The position numbers were made by a program, and so were the translations under genes. The notes beneath the pieces were generated by a model. It saw only the letters and a program-made list of their open reading frames with translations. It was not told the origin of the DNA and did not search any database. Of a stretch of DNA of 64,000 bases, positions 18,894 through 28,555 are shown piece by piece; position 1 is the stretch's first letter, and each line of letters opens with the position of its first letter. This stretch comes from Xanthomonas citri pv. mangiferaeindicae (GTDB taxonomy: Bacteria; Pseudomonadota; Gammaproteobacteria; Xanthomonadales; Xanthomonadaceae): contig CP016836.1 in assembly GCA_002240395.1 (NCBI GenBank), forward strand, positions 1,674,001 to 1,738,000. Reading direction: 5' to 3'.

Positions 18894-20212
18894 GCGCCGG
18901 CCTCCGCGTCGCCGTGCAGATAATCCAGGCTGACCTGCAGCAGGGCGCGCAGGCCCAGGTCGAGCGCGGATTCGTCGAGGTCGAACTCCGGCGAGTGGTT
19001 GCTCGGCGCGCGCATCGGGTCCTGGCCCTTGGGCGTGGCGCCGACGAAGAAGAACAGGCCGGGCACCTCGCGGGCGTAGTAGGAGAAGTCCTCGGCGCCC
19101 ATCGTCAGCGACGGGTCGACGACGTTGTCGGCGCCGGCCACGGCCTGCAGGCTGGGCAGCAGGCGCGCGGTCAGCGCGGGGTCGTTGGCGGTGACCGGGT
19201 TGCCATCTTCGGCCGGGATGCGGGTCTGGACGGTGGCGCCGTGCGCGGCGGCCACGTGGGTGGCCACGTTCTGCAGGTCGGCGAAGATCGCCTTGCGCAC
19301 GTCCTCGTCGAAGGTGCGGATGGTGCCGACCAGTTCGACCTTGTCGGGAATGATGTTGTAGCGGATGCCGCCGTCGATCGCGCCGAACGAGACCACCGCC
19401 GGCAGTGTGGAGATGTTGGTGCGGCGGCTGACGATGGTCTGCGCGGTGCCGATGAGGTCAGCCGCCGCGACGATCGGGTCGATGCCGCCCCAGGGCCGTG
19501 AGCCGTGGGTCTGGCGGCCGATCACGTCGATCGAGAAGCGGTCGGAGGCCGCCATCAGCGGGCCGCCGCGCACGCCGATCTGGCCGGCCTGCAGGGTCGA
19601 GAACACGTGCAGCCCGAACACCGCGTCGGGGCGGAAGTCGCGGAAGATGCCCTCGGCCAGCATCATCGAAGCGCCGCCTTCTTCGCCCTCCGGCGCGCCT
19701 TCCTCGGCGGGCTGGAACACGAACAGCACTTCGCCGGGCAGCTCGTCGCGCATCGCCACCAGCGCCTGGGCCACGCCCATCAGGATCGCGGTGTGGGCAT
19801 CGTGGCCGCAGGCGTGCATGACGCCGGTGGTCTGGCCGCGGTACTCGGCGGTCGCGGTCGAGGCGAACGGCAGGCCGGTGCGCTCGGTCACCGGCAGCGC
19901 GTCCATATCGGCGCGCAGCGCGATGCGCGGGCCGGGCCGGCCGCCCTTGAGTACGGCGGTCACGCCGGTGTGGGCGACGCCGGTCTTGGGATCGAGGCCG
20001 AGGCTGCGCAGGTGGGCGGCGACCTTGGCCGCGGTGCGGGTCTCGCGGTTGCCGAGCTCGGGATGCTGGTGGATGTCGCGCCGCCAGTCGACGACGCTGG
20101 CCTGCAAGGTCGACGCGGCGCGCGCGACCTCGGGGCGTTGCGCGGTCTGCGCGTGGGCGGCGACGGACAGGACGGTACAGGCGCACAGCAGCGCAGCGGC
20201 AAGACGCGTCAT
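18890..20212 (-). CDS. M20 family amidohydrolase, exported (paralogue 1)
   Basis: A 440-residue metallo-amidohydrolase of the M20D group (hippurate hydrolase/IAA-amino-acid hydrolase/AbgB-like), cleaving N-acyl amino acids or related amides. A signal peptide (MTRLAAALLCACTVLSVAAHA) places it in the periplasm. Metal and catalytic residues are visible in DIHQHPELG, MHACGHDAHT, FQPAEEG and the late TMGAEDFSYY. It reads into the overlapping DUF4261 gene. A close paralogue follows at 20328-21638 on the same strand, which points to tandem duplication. Confidence 0.92.
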   Translation of the reverse strand: MTRLAAALLCACTVLSVAAHAQTAQRPEVARAASTLQASVVDWRRDIHQHPELGNRETRTAAKVAAHLRSLGLDPKTGVAHTGVTAVLKGGRPGPRIALRADMDALPVTERTGLPFASTATAEYRGQTTGVMHACGHDAHTAILMGVAQALVAMRDELPGEVLFVFQPAEEGAPEGEEGGASMMLAEGIFRDFRPDAVFGLHVFSTLQAGQIGVRGGPLMAASDRFSIDVIGRQTHGSRPWGGIDPIVAAADLIGTAQTIVSRRTNISTLPAVVSFGAIDGGIRYNIIPDKVELVGTIRTFDEDVRKAIFADLQNVATHVAAAHGATVQTRIPAEDGNPVTANDPALTARLLPSLQAVAGADNVVDPSLTMGAEDFSYYAREVPGLFFFVGATPKGQDPMRAPSNHSPEFDLDESALDLGLRALLQVSLDYLHGDAEAGA

Positions 20213-20327
20213 GGACAGGCTCTTTCGAAAATGGAATCCCGATCCTAGGCGATTTCGCGGCGCCATCGCTCGATCGCAGGCGCAGGCGCCGCCGAGGCGG
20301 CGGCCGCCCGGGCGCACTCGCGCTCGC

Positions 20328-21638
20328 TCAGCCGCCGGCGGTGCCGTCGAGCAGATCCAGTGTCGTGCGCAGCAACGCGCGCACGCCGACCTGCAAGGCG
20401 GCTTCGTCGGGCGCGTAGTGCGGCGAATGGTTGATCGGCATCGTCGTCGGGTCCTGGCCCTGCGGCGTGGTGCCGACGAAGAAGTACGCGCCGGGCACGA
20501 CATTGGCGAACTGCGAGAAGTCCTCGGCAATGGTGACCAGCGGCATCTCGACGACGTTGTCGTCGCCCACGGTCGCCTGTAGCGCGGGCAGCACGCGGCG
20601 CGCGAGGTCGGGGTCGTTGACGGTCGCCGGGGCGTTGTTGACGACCGTCAGTTCGGCGGTCGCGCCGGCAGCGTGGGCGTAGTCGGTGGCGATGCGCTCG
20701 AAGCGGGCGATCACATCTTCGCGCACCGCCGTGTCGTAGGTCCGCAGCGTGCCGACCAGCCGGGCATCGTCGGGAATGATGTTGAAGCGCACGCCGCTCT
20801 GGAACTGGCCGGCGGTGAGCACCACCGGCGCGTTCACGGTGTTGACCTGGCGGGCGAGCATGCTCTGGGTCGCCAGCAGCACCTGGGCGCCGACGGTGAT
20901 CGGGTCGACGCCGTCCCAGGGGCGCGAGCCGTGGGTCTGCTTGCCGGTGATCGTCAGCGCCCATTCGTCGGCGCTGGCGAGCGAGGGGCCGCTGCGGAAT
21001 CCGATCTGGCCGGTGTGCAGGCCGGCCCAGACGTGCAGGCCGAGGATTGCATCGGGCTTGCCGCCGGCGAACGCGCCCTCGTCGAGCATGCGCTGGGCGC
21101 CGAAGGTCTCGCCCGGCTCCGGCGGGCCTTCCTCGGCGGGTTGGAACACGAACACGACTTCGCCGGCGAGCTGGTCGCGGTGTTCGGCCAGTGCCTGCGC
21201 CACGCCCAGCAGGATCGCCACGTGCATGTCGTGGCCGCAGGCGTGCATGACGCCGAGCTCCTGGCCGCGGTAGGTGGCGCGCGCGGTCGAGGCGAACGGC
21301 AGACCGGTCTGCTCGGTCACCGGCAGCGCGTCCATGTCGGCGCGCAGTGCGATGCGCGGGCCGGGCCGGGCGCCCTTGAGCACGGCGACCACGCCGGTCG
21401 GGCCGATGCCGGTGCGCGGCGTCAGGCCCAGGCGGCGCAGGTGGTCGGCGACGACCTGGGCGGTGCGCGTCTCCTGATTGCCCAGCTCGGGATGCTGGTG
21501 CAGGTCGCGGCGCCATGCGACCAGCCGGTCCTGCAACGCGGCCGCGGCCTGGGCCGGGTCGAGGCCGTCCTGCGCGTGGGCGGGCCCGGTGGCGGCGAAC
21601 AGGCAGGCGAGCAGGGGGACGACGAGGCGAGGACGCAT
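20328..21638 (-). CDS. M20 family amidohydrolase, exported (paralogue 2)
   Basis: A 436-residue M20D amidohydrolase with a signal peptide (MRPRLVVPLLACLFAATGPAHA). Metal-site motifs match paralogue 1: DLHQHPELGNQET, MHACGHDMHVA, FQPAEEG and TIAEDFSQF. The two share the same architecture and long identical blocks (RADMDALPVTE, GLPFAST). They differ in substrate-facing loops, for example IGFRSGPSLASADEW here. Paralogue 1 lies 115 bases downstream. Both probably serve periplasmic deacylation of peptide or amino-acid conjugates. Confidence 0.92.
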   Translation of the reverse strand: MRPRLVVPLLACLFAATGPAHAQDGLDPAQAAAALQDRLVAWRRDLHQHPELGNQETRTAQVVADHLRRLGLTPRTGIGPTGVVAVLKGARPGPRIALRADMDALPVTEQTGLPFASTARATYRGQELGVMHACGHDMHVAILLGVAQALAEHRDQLAGEVVFVFQPAEEGPPEPGETFGAQRMLDEGAFAGGKPDAILGLHVWAGLHTGQIGFRSGPSLASADEWALTITGKQTHGSRPWDGVDPITVGAQVLLATQSMLARQVNTVNAPVVLTAGQFQSGVRFNIIPDDARLVGTLRTYDTAVREDVIARFERIATDYAHAAGATAELTVVNNAPATVNDPDLARRVLPALQATVGDDNVVEMPLVTIAEDFSQFANVVPGAYFFVGTTPQGQDPTTMPINHSPHYAPDEAALQVGVRALLRTTLDLLDGTAGG

Positions 21639-21818
21639 GGCGGGACCTTCGGGGCAGGGGCCCCGATGCTAGGGAAATTCAGGAGGCGTTGCTCGGGATG
21701 CCAGCGCCCGGACACCGCGGGCGACACGTCACGAAAACTATCGTCTGAAGATCGCAAGAGCGACTTTTGCGCATGTCCGCATCGCGCACACTTCGGTCCG
21801 CAATCTGCGGGAGGGCCG

Positions 21819-22706
21819 ATGCGCAGCAAACTGTTCGTGCCGGGCGTGCGTCCGGACCTGTTCGAGAAGGCCTGGGCTGGCCCCGCCGATGCGGTGTCGT
21901 TCGACCTGGAGGACGCGGTGGCGCTGTCGCGCAAGGCCGAGGCCCGCGCCGCGGTCGCTGCGTTTCTCGGCGAACACGCCCTGCGCGACCCGGCCCGTGC
22001 GGCCTCGGCGCCGCTGGCGATCGTGCGGGTCAATGCGCCCGACACCGCCGACTTCGAGGCGGATCTGTCCGCGTTGCTGCCGGTGTCCCCGGACCTGATC
22101 AACCTGCCCAAGATCGACTCGGCCCAGGCGCTGTGCGCGGCGGTCGCGCGCATCGAGGCGCAGGAAGCGGCGTTGCCGGCCGATCCGGCGCGGCGCGCGC
22201 CGGCGCTGCTGGTGAACATCGAGACGCCGCGCGCGCTGCGCAATGCGGCCGAGATCGCCGGCGCGCATCCGCGCGTGGCCGGGCTGCAATTGGGGCTGGG
22301 CGATCTGTTCGAGCCGGCGGGGATCCGGCGGGATGTGGCGGCGCACGTGCAGGCGGTGATGCTGCAGGTGGCGCTGGCCGCGGGTGAGGCGGGGGTGTTC
22401 GCCTGCGATGGCGCCTACGCCGATTTCCACGACGATGCGGGTTTCGAGCACGAGGCGACAATGGCGCAGCAGTTGGGGTTCATTGGCAAGAGCTGCATCC
22501 ATCCGCGGCAGGTGCCGTTGGCGCACGCGGTGTTCTCGGTCGACGCCCAGGCGCAGGCCGATGCGCGTCGGATCGTCGATGCCGCGGACGCGGCGCGTGC
22601 GCAGGGCTTGGCGGTCTGCGTGGTCGAGGGCCGCATGATCGATGCGCCATATCTCAAGCGTGCCGAGCGCGTGCTGGCCCAGGTGGAACGCGATGCGGCG
22701 CGCTGA
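21819..22706 (+). CDS. HpcH/HpaI aldolase/citrate lyase (CitE-like)
   Basis: A 295-residue TIM-barrel lyase of the CitE/Mcl/CLYBL type, which makes or cleaves C-C bonds of acyl-CoA thioesters such as citramalyl- or malyl-CoA. Visible are RSKLFVPGVRPDLFEKA, the acidic FDLEDAV (metal/CoA site), LPKIDSAQ, the glutamate in VNIETPRAL and GLGDLFEP. It starts a plus-strand set and is divergent from the M20 genes. The last 14 bases overlap the start of the symporter gene, so the two are coupled. With the CaiB-type CoA transferase at 35061 it could finish a dicarboxylate-CoA route; that is inference. Confidence 0.9.
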   Translation: MRSKLFVPGVRPDLFEKAWAGPADAVSFDLEDAVALSRKAEARAAVAAFLGEHALRDPARAASAPLAIVRVNAPDTADFEADLSALLPVSPDLINLPKIDSAQALCAAVARIEAQEAALPADPARRAPALLVNIETPRALRNAAEIAGAHPRVAGLQLGLGDLFEPAGIRRDVAAHVQAVMLQVALAAGEAGVFACDGAYADFHDDAGFEHEATMAQQLGFIGKSCIHPRQVPLAHAVFSVDAQAQADARRIVDAADAARAQGLAVCVVEGRMIDAPYLKRAERVLAQVERDAAR

Positions 22707-25095
22707 CCGCGTGGGCCGGCGTCCCGGGCTGCTGGCGGTGCTGCTGGCGCTGCTGGCTGCGTTCGCCGTGCTGCCGGCGCAGGCCGAGAGCCTGGCCTCG
22801 GTCGATGCGACGCCGCTGGCGGCGTTGCCCGAAGGCGCACGTGTGCAGGCGCTGCTGACGCTTGGGGAGCGTCCGCTGGCGATCGCGGGCCAACGCGCGT
22901 GGCGCTTGGACGGCGAAGGTGCGGACGGTCGCTGGCAGGCCATGGCCTTGCCGGCTGGGGTCTCGGTGACGCGCCTGCAGGCGGCGACGCCCGACGGCGC
23001 CGGGACGCATCTGTTGCTGGGCGATGGGGGCATGGCACAGGAGGCGGCGACGCTGGCGTTGGTGTCGGGGGCACTGGTCGTGCAGCCGTTGCCGGCGTTG
23101 CCCGAGCCGATCGCCCATGCCCGCCTGGCGGTGCTGGCCGGGGTGCTGTACGCCGCCGGCCTGGACGCGGACGGTCGGGCGCGGTTCTACGCGCTGTCGC
23201 GCACCACGCCCGGTGCCGGCTGGATCGCGCAGGCGCCGTGGCCGCATGGCAGCGCGCCGTCGTCGCTGGTGGCGCAGAAGTTCGCGCTGTATCTGACCGC
23301 GGTCGACGGCCGCATCCGGCAATGGACGCCCGCCGAAGGCTGGCAGGACCGCGGCACGCTGCCAGGCGCGGTGGTGGATGGTTCCGCCCAGCCGATCGGC
23401 CAGGCGCATGTGCTCTATCTGTTGCGGCCGGCGCCGGGCGCGCAGCCGGCGCTGCAGACCTTCCACACCATCACCGGGTCCTGGGCGGTGTTGCCGGCCA
23501 CGCTCGACGGCGAGGCGCGCCTGGCCACCGGCTGGCGCAGCGGTCTGGTCTGGGCCTCGGCCGACGGCGGCCTGCACGCGGCGCAACTGCGCTCGGGCAA
23601 GCACCTGCTGCACTGGCTGGATTGGGTGGTGATCGTGGTCTACCTGGTCGCGATGCTCGGCATCGGCGGCTACTTCTATCTCAAGGATCAGACCGCGTCG
23701 GAGTCGGACTTTTTCATGGGCGGGCGCAGCATTCCGTTCTGGGTGGCCGGCGTGAGCCTGTATGCGACCAACACCAGTTCGATCAGCTTCATCGCGATCC
23801 CGGCCAAGGCCTACGAGACCAACTGGCAGTACCTGACCAACAATCTCATCGCGGTGCTGGGCCTGATGTTCGTCGCGGTGTGGATCGTGCCGTTGCTGCG
23901 CCGGCTGGATCTGATGTCGGTGTTCTCGTATCTGGAGACGCGTTTCCATCCGGCGATCCGGATGCTGGCCAGCGCGCTGGCGATCGCGATGCAGGTCGGC
24001 AGCCGCTTGAGCGTGATCCTGTTCCTGCCGGCGCTGGCGATCGCGACGATCACCGGCATCCCGGTGGTGTGGAGCATCATGATCATGGGCGTGTTCACGA
24101 TCATCTACACCGCGATGGGCGGCATGCGCGCGGTGGTGTGGACGGATTTCGTCCAGGTGTTCGTGAAGATGGGCGGCGCGATCTTCGCGATCGGCTTCAT
24201 CCTGGTGTCGCTGGGCAGCGACCTGGACACGGTGCGCGAAGCGGTCGCGATCGAGCACAAGACCAAGCTGCTGGATTTCAGCTTCGACCTGACCAAGGCC
24301 ACCGTCTGGGGCTTCATTTTCCTGGTCGTGTTCGACGTGGTGCTGACCTTCCCCAAGGACCAGGTGCTGATGCAGCGCACGCTGGCGACCAGTTCGGACA
24401 AGGAGGCGGGCCGCTCGATCTGGGTGTTCGCCGCGATCATGATTCCCGGCGGCTTCGTGTTCTACAGCATCGGCACCGCGCTGTGGATGTACTACCGGCA
24501 GAACCCCGAGCGGCTCGACCCGCTGCTGCCGATCGATGCGACCTTCCCGTTGTTCATTGCCGCCGAGCTGCCGGTCGGCGTGACCGGGTTGATCATCGCT
24601 GGCATCTTCGCTGCGGCGATGTCGACGTTGTCGAGCATCATCAACAGCGTCGCCACGCTGCTGTCGGTGGACTTCTATTCGCGGCTGGCCAAGGCGCCGA
24701 CCGAGAAGGGCAGCGTGCGCTTCGCCGAGTGGATGACGGTGGTGGTCGGGCTGACCGGCATGGGCCTGGCGCTGGTGCTCTCGCGCTACGACATCCATTC
24801 GCTGTTCGACGTATCGATCGAGCTGGCCGGCCTGCTCGGCGGCGGCTTCGCCGGCGCCTACACGCTGGGCATGTTCACCAAACGGGCGAACTCGCCGGGG
24901 GTGGCGATCGGCATCGGCGGCAGCATCGCGCTGACCCTGCTGGCCTGGTCGTTCAACCTGGTGCACCCGTACTTCTACCTCGGCATCTCGATCATGCTGT
25001 GCATCGTGATTGGCTACGTGGCCAGCCTGTTCTTCGCCCCGCCCGCACGGTCGCTCGAGGGGCTGACCATCCATACCCGCAAGGCCGACGCCTGA
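22693..25095 (+). CDS. Kelch-like/SSS sodium:solute symporter fusion
   Basis: An 800-residue inner-membrane transporter. A signal-like N-terminus (LLAVLLALLAAFAVLPAQAE) is followed by about 280 periplasmic residues with repeating Kelch-like blades (LPALPEPIAHARLAVLAGVL, YAAGLDADGRARFYALSR). The rest, from LDWVVIVVYLVAMLGIGGYF (about residue 310), is a sodium:solute symporter with 13 or so helices: FFMGGRSIPFWVAGVSLYAT, YTAMGGMRAVVWTDFVQ, AAMSTLSSIINSVATL. Kelch-SSS fusions are known around sialic-acid and amino-sugar uptake genes, so the substrate may be a sugar or a sugar acid. The start overlaps the CitE-like gene by 14 bases. Confidence 0.9.
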   Translation: MRRADRVGRRPGLLAVLLALLAAFAVLPAQAESLASVDATPLAALPEGARVQALLTLGERPLAIAGQRAWRLDGEGADGRWQAMALPAGVSVTRLQAATPDGAGTHLLLGDGGMAQEAATLALVSGALVVQPLPALPEPIAHARLAVLAGVLYAAGLDADGRARFYALSRTTPGAGWIAQAPWPHGSAPSSLVAQKFALYLTAVDGRIRQWTPAEGWQDRGTLPGAVVDGSAQPIGQAHVLYLLRPAPGAQPALQTFHTITGSWAVLPATLDGEARLATGWRSGLVWASADGGLHAAQLRSGKHLLHWLDWVVIVVYLVAMLGIGGYFYLKDQTASESDFFMGGRSIPFWVAGVSLYATNTSSISFIAIPAKAYETNWQYLTNNLIAVLGLMFVAVWIVPLLRRLDLMSVFSYLETRFHPAIRMLASALAIAMQVGSRLSVILFLPALAIATITGIPVVWSIMIMGVFTIIYTAMGGMRAVVWTDFVQVFVKMGGAIFAIGFILVSLGSDLDTVREAVAIEHKTKLLDFSFDLTKATVWGFIFLVVFDVVLTFPKDQVLMQRTLATSSDKEAGRSIWVFAAIMIPGGFVFYSIGTALWMYYRQNPERLDPLLPIDATFPLFIAAELPVGVTGLIIAGIFAAAMSTLSSIINSVATLLSVDFYSRLAKAPTEKGSVRFAEWMTVVVGLTGMGLALVLSRYDIHSLFDVSIELAGLLGGGFAGAYTLGMFTKRANSPGVAIGIGGSIALTLLAWSFNLVHPYFYLGISIMLCIVIGYVASLFFAPPARSLEGLTIHTRKADA

Positions 25096-25200
25096 ACCGG
25101 CCCGTGGCGGCCGGCGCCCAGGCCCTTCGGCAGGGGCGCAGGCGGCCGCCGCGCGGGTAGGCTGGCGCGTCGCCGCCGGCGTCCCCCCAGGACCGCGCCC

Positions 25201-26103
25201 TTGGATACCCAGTTCCTCAACACCTTCGTGCACGTGGTCGACCGCGGGTCGATGGCCGCCGCGGCGCGCTACCTCAACATCACCCCGGCCGCGGTCGCCC
25301 AGCAGATCCGCACGCTCGAGCGCGAGCTGGGCGCGCCGTTGATCGCGCGCGCCGGGCGCACGGTCTGCGTGACCGAGCCCGGGGCGCGGATCCTGCAGCG
25401 TGCCCGCGACCTGCTGCGCGACGTGGCCGACCTGCGCAGCGTCGCCAACGACCGCGCGCTGTCGGGCGAGCTGCGCCTGGGTGCCTGCCCGACCGCGCTG
25501 GCCGGGATGCTGCCCGATGTGCTGGCGCGCATGGTCAACGTGCTGCCGCAGATCAACGTCTTCATCAAACCGGGCTATTCGGCTGAGCTCTACGCCGATG
25601 TCGAGCGCGGCGACCTGGACGCGGCGATCGTGCTGCAGGCGCCGTTCGCGCTGCCCAAGACCTGCGACTGGGAAGTCCTGCGCGAGGAACCGCTGATCGT
25701 GCTCGCGCCGCAGCACCTGGCCCATCGCGACCCGCATGCGTTGCTGGCCGAGGAACCGCTGATCCGCTACGACCGCCACCAGTGGGGCGGCCGTCAGGCC
25801 GACGACTATCTGCGCCGGGTCGGGATCGTGCCGCGCGAACGCTTCGAGCTCAACGCGCTCAACGCGATCGCGGTCATGGTCGACCGCGGCCTGGGCGTGT
25901 CGCTGGTGCCCGACTGGCAGCAGCCGTGGCCGGCCGGGCTGCGGCTGGCGCGGCTGCCCTTGCCCGAACCGGCCGAGCCCCGGCGCATCGGCATCGTGTG
26001 GTCGACCGCCAGTGTGCGCAGCCGGCTGGTCGCCGCGCTGCGCGAGCAGTGCCGCACCGCCGCCCGGGCACCGACGCGCGAAGAGGGCGCGGTCTCGGAG
26101 TGA
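25201..26103 (+). CDS. LysR-family transcriptional regulator
   Basis: A 300-residue LTTR. The N-terminal winged helix (TFVHVVDRGSMAAAARYLNI, TPAAVAQQIRTLEREL) occupies residues 8-60; the periplasmic-binding-protein-like effector domain follows (LRLGACPTALAGMLP, DRGLGVSLVPDWQQ). The start is a TTG at 25201, since no ATG precedes the conserved helix. It sits between the symporter and the TonB receptor in the same direction, so it probably controls this uptake set. Palindromes at 26111-26176 are candidate binding sites. Confidence 0.92.
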   Translation: MDTQFLNTFVHVVDRGSMAAAARYLNITPAAVAQQIRTLERELGAPLIARAGRTVCVTEPGARILQRARDLLRDVADLRSVANDRALSGELRLGACPTALAGMLPDVLARMVNVLPQINVFIKPGYSAELYADVERGDLDAAIVLQAPFALPKTCDWEVLREEPLIVLAPQHLAHRDPHALLAEEPLIRYDRHQWGGRQADDYLRRVGIVPRERFELNALNAIAVMVDRGLGVSLVPDWQQPWPAGLRLARLPLPEPAEPRRIGIVWSTASVRSRLVAALREQCRTAARAPTREEGAVSE

Positions 26104-26104
26104 A

Positions 26105-26307
26105 AGAAATGTTGCGGCGCAACAAATATTTGCTTGCCTCGTAAGCAATAAAAACTTCGGTTTGAACATACGTTCAGGCGGTGCATCGCGGTTGCGCGGA
26201 CGCCTAGTCTCTCTGGCCACCGGGGGACGCATCGCGCCGCCGGTTCCACAGCTTCCAGGCCGCCGCCGGCACGCCCGGCCGCCACGCACTCCTTCAGAGA
26301 CTTCGAC
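26105..26307 (+). promoter_or_regulatory. Operator-like region before the TonB receptor gene
   Basis: Three palindromes lie in 66 bases of AT-rich DNA: GTTGC-GGC-GCAAC (26111-26123), TTGCTT-N7-AAGCAA (26130-26148) and TGAAC-ATAC-GTTCA (26163-26176). The first two resemble LysR-type T-N11-A sites. The surrounding AT richness fits a promoter. Confidence 0.55.
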
Positions 26308-28530
26308 ATGATCAAGCCGCTTTCCGCCGCGATCGCCTGCATCCTGCTGCTGCCTGCCGCCGCCTGGGCGCAGCAGGCCGACGACGCCGACGAGCGCACC
26401 CGCGACCGCGATGCCGTGAACCTGGACCGCATGGTCGTGACCGGCACGCGCGTGGCCACCTCGATCGACAAGATTCCCGGCGCGATCAGCCTGGTGTCGC
26501 AGGAGCAGGTCGCGCACACGCTGGCGCTGACCGAGGACGCGACCGCGGTGCTGGCGCGCACGGTGCCCGGCTACGCCGAGTCCTCGCAGGCGATGAGTAA
26601 CTCGGGCGAGACGCTGCGCGGCCGCATCGCGCTGCGCCTGTTCGACGGTATCCCGCAGGGCTCGCCGCTGCGCGAGGGCAACCGCAACGGCACGTTCACC
26701 GACATGGGCCTGGTCGGGCGCATCGAGGTCATCAACGGCCCGTCGGCGTCGGAAGGCATCGGCGCGGCCGGCGGCATCATCAACTACATCTCCAAGGTGC
26801 CGACGGTCGAAGGCCACGAGACCACGGTGATCTCGCGCTACTCGACCCAGTCGGGCAGCGACAGCGCGGGCTGGAAGCTGGGCGTCAACCACGCCTACAA
26901 GAGCGACGACTTCGACGCGCTGCTCAGCGCCTCGTACATCGACCGCGGGATTTCCTACGACGGCAACGGTCGCCGCATCGGCATGAACACCAGCGGCTCG
27001 TTGGCCGATTCGGAATCGCGCAACCTCTACGCCAAGCTGGGCGCGAACTTCGGCGAGGGCGGCGTGCAGCGTCTGCAGCTGAGCCTGAGTGACTTCCGCA
27101 TCGAGGGCAAGGGCAACTACAAGCAGGTCGAAGGCTGTCGCTACGACCCGGTCGAGTGTCCGATCCCGAGCACCAATACTTCCGAGCGCGGTTCGATCGC
27201 CGGCTCGCTGACCGAGTTCAACGACTTCCAGCAGGCCGCGCTCAACTACAGCCACGGCGACCTGTTCGGCGGCACGTTCACCGCCGACGTCTACTGGGCC
27301 GACCAGGCGATGCGCTACCTGCCCGAGGACGGCGACGACCGCCAGTTGGTGAAGGTCGACGACAGCTTCGATGAGAGCCAGCGCATCTACGACCAGTCGG
27401 AGATCGTGTCCAAGAAGCGCGGCCTGCGCACCAGCTGGACCCGCGGCGATCTGTTCGGCGTGCCGGGGCTGCAGCTGCGCACCGGCGTCGACGTGGTCGA
27501 GGACGAGGCCGCGCAGCGGCTGGCGCTGACCAACCGCGTGTGGGTGCCGCCGATGGAGTACAGCAGCGTGGCGCCGTACGCGCAGCTGACCTGGGACGTG
27601 GGCCCGGTGACGCTCAGCGGCGGCCTGCGCCGCGAGGACGGCGAGCTGCATGTCGACAGCTACACCACCACCGCGTATCGCAACAGCGTGTTCGTGCAGG
27701 GCGGCGGGCTGGAGTACACCGAGACGATGAAGAACCTCGGTGCGATCTGGCGCATCACCGACACCTGGTCGGTGTTCGCGTCCTACGGCGAAGGCTTCGG
27801 GCTGGCCAACATCGGCATCCCGTTGCGCAACATCAACGTGCCGGGTCAGTCGGTCGATCGCATTGCCGATCTGGACCCGATCATCGTCACCAACAAGGAA
27901 GTCGGCTTCAACTGGCGCGGTGACTCGGCGGCGTTCGGCGCGTCCTACTACGACTCCAAATCGCCGTTCGGCTCGACCCTGTCGGTCGATCCGGTCAGCA
28001 ACGATTTCGTGATGGCGCGTGCGCCGGTGCGCATCCGCGGCTTCGAGGCCAACGGCGAGTACCGCTTCAACCCGCAGTGGAAGGTCTCGGGCATCTACTC
28101 GCGGATCCGCGGCAAGACCGCGTTCTGGGCCGAGGCGCCCGACGGCAGCTATGGCGCCGGCGGCCTCAACAAGCCGATGGGTGTGCTCGATGCCAACCCC
28201 GACAAGCTTGCGGTCTCGGTGACCTGGAACTTCGCCCCCGATGCCGACCTGACGCTGGGCGCGACGAAGCTGTTCGACCGCCATCTGTCGGGCAGCGACG
28301 TGCGCGAGTACGACGGCAAGGCCTTCACTTACGAAGAGAACACCAAGGGCTACACCCTGGTCGATCTCGGCGTGAACTACGACACCGGCCGCTACGGCAA
28401 GCTCACGCTCGGCATCGAGAACCTGTTCGACAAGCAGTACATCCTCAGCTGGTCGCAGGTCCCCGGTTGGCAGAACTACTGGGCCGGTCGCGGGCGCATG
28501 GTGTCGCTGACCCATACGATCGCGTTCTGA
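26308..28530 (+). CDS. TonB-dependent outer-membrane receptor
   Basis: A 740-residue receptor that imports ligands across the outer membrane with TonB energy. It has a signal peptide (ending AAAWAQ), a TonB-box-like region (LDRMVVTGTRV), a plug (about residues 50-160: IPGAISLVSQEQV, RIEVINGPSASEGIGAAGGI, INYISKVPT) and a barrel whose last strand RMVSLTHTIAF ends in Phe. There is no STN domain, so signalling through a FecR is not expected. Upstream are the symporter and the LysR gene, which suggest a small organic ligand such as a sugar derivative rather than iron. Confidence 0.93.
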   Translation: MIKPLSAAIACILLLPAAAWAQQADDADERTRDRDAVNLDRMVVTGTRVATSIDKIPGAISLVSQEQVAHTLALTEDATAVLARTVPGYAESSQAMSNSGETLRGRIALRLFDGIPQGSPLREGNRNGTFTDMGLVGRIEVINGPSASEGIGAAGGIINYISKVPTVEGHETTVISRYSTQSGSDSAGWKLGVNHAYKSDDFDALLSASYIDRGISYDGNGRRIGMNTSGSLADSESRNLYAKLGANFGEGGVQRLQLSLSDFRIEGKGNYKQVEGCRYDPVECPIPSTNTSERGSIAGSLTEFNDFQQAALNYSHGDLFGGTFTADVYWADQAMRYLPEDGDDRQLVKVDDSFDESQRIYDQSEIVSKKRGLRTSWTRGDLFGVPGLQLRTGVDVVEDEAAQRLALTNRVWVPPMEYSSVAPYAQLTWDVGPVTLSGGLRREDGELHVDSYTTTAYRNSVFVQGGGLEYTETMKNLGAIWRITDTWSVFASYGEGFGLANIGIPLRNINVPGQSVDRIADLDPIIVTNKEVGFNWRGDSAAFGASYYDSKSPFGSTLSVDPVSNDFVMARAPVRIRGFEANGEYRFNPQWKVSGIYSRIRGKTAFWAEAPDGSYGAGGLNKPMGVLDANPDKLAVSVTWNFAPDADLTLGATKLFDRHLSGSDVREYDGKAFTYEENTKGYTLVDLGVNYDTGRYGKLTLGIENLFDKQYILSWSQVPGWQNYWAGRGRMVSLTHTIAF

Positions 28531-28555
28531 TCGAAACGAGGGCGGGGCGTAGGTC

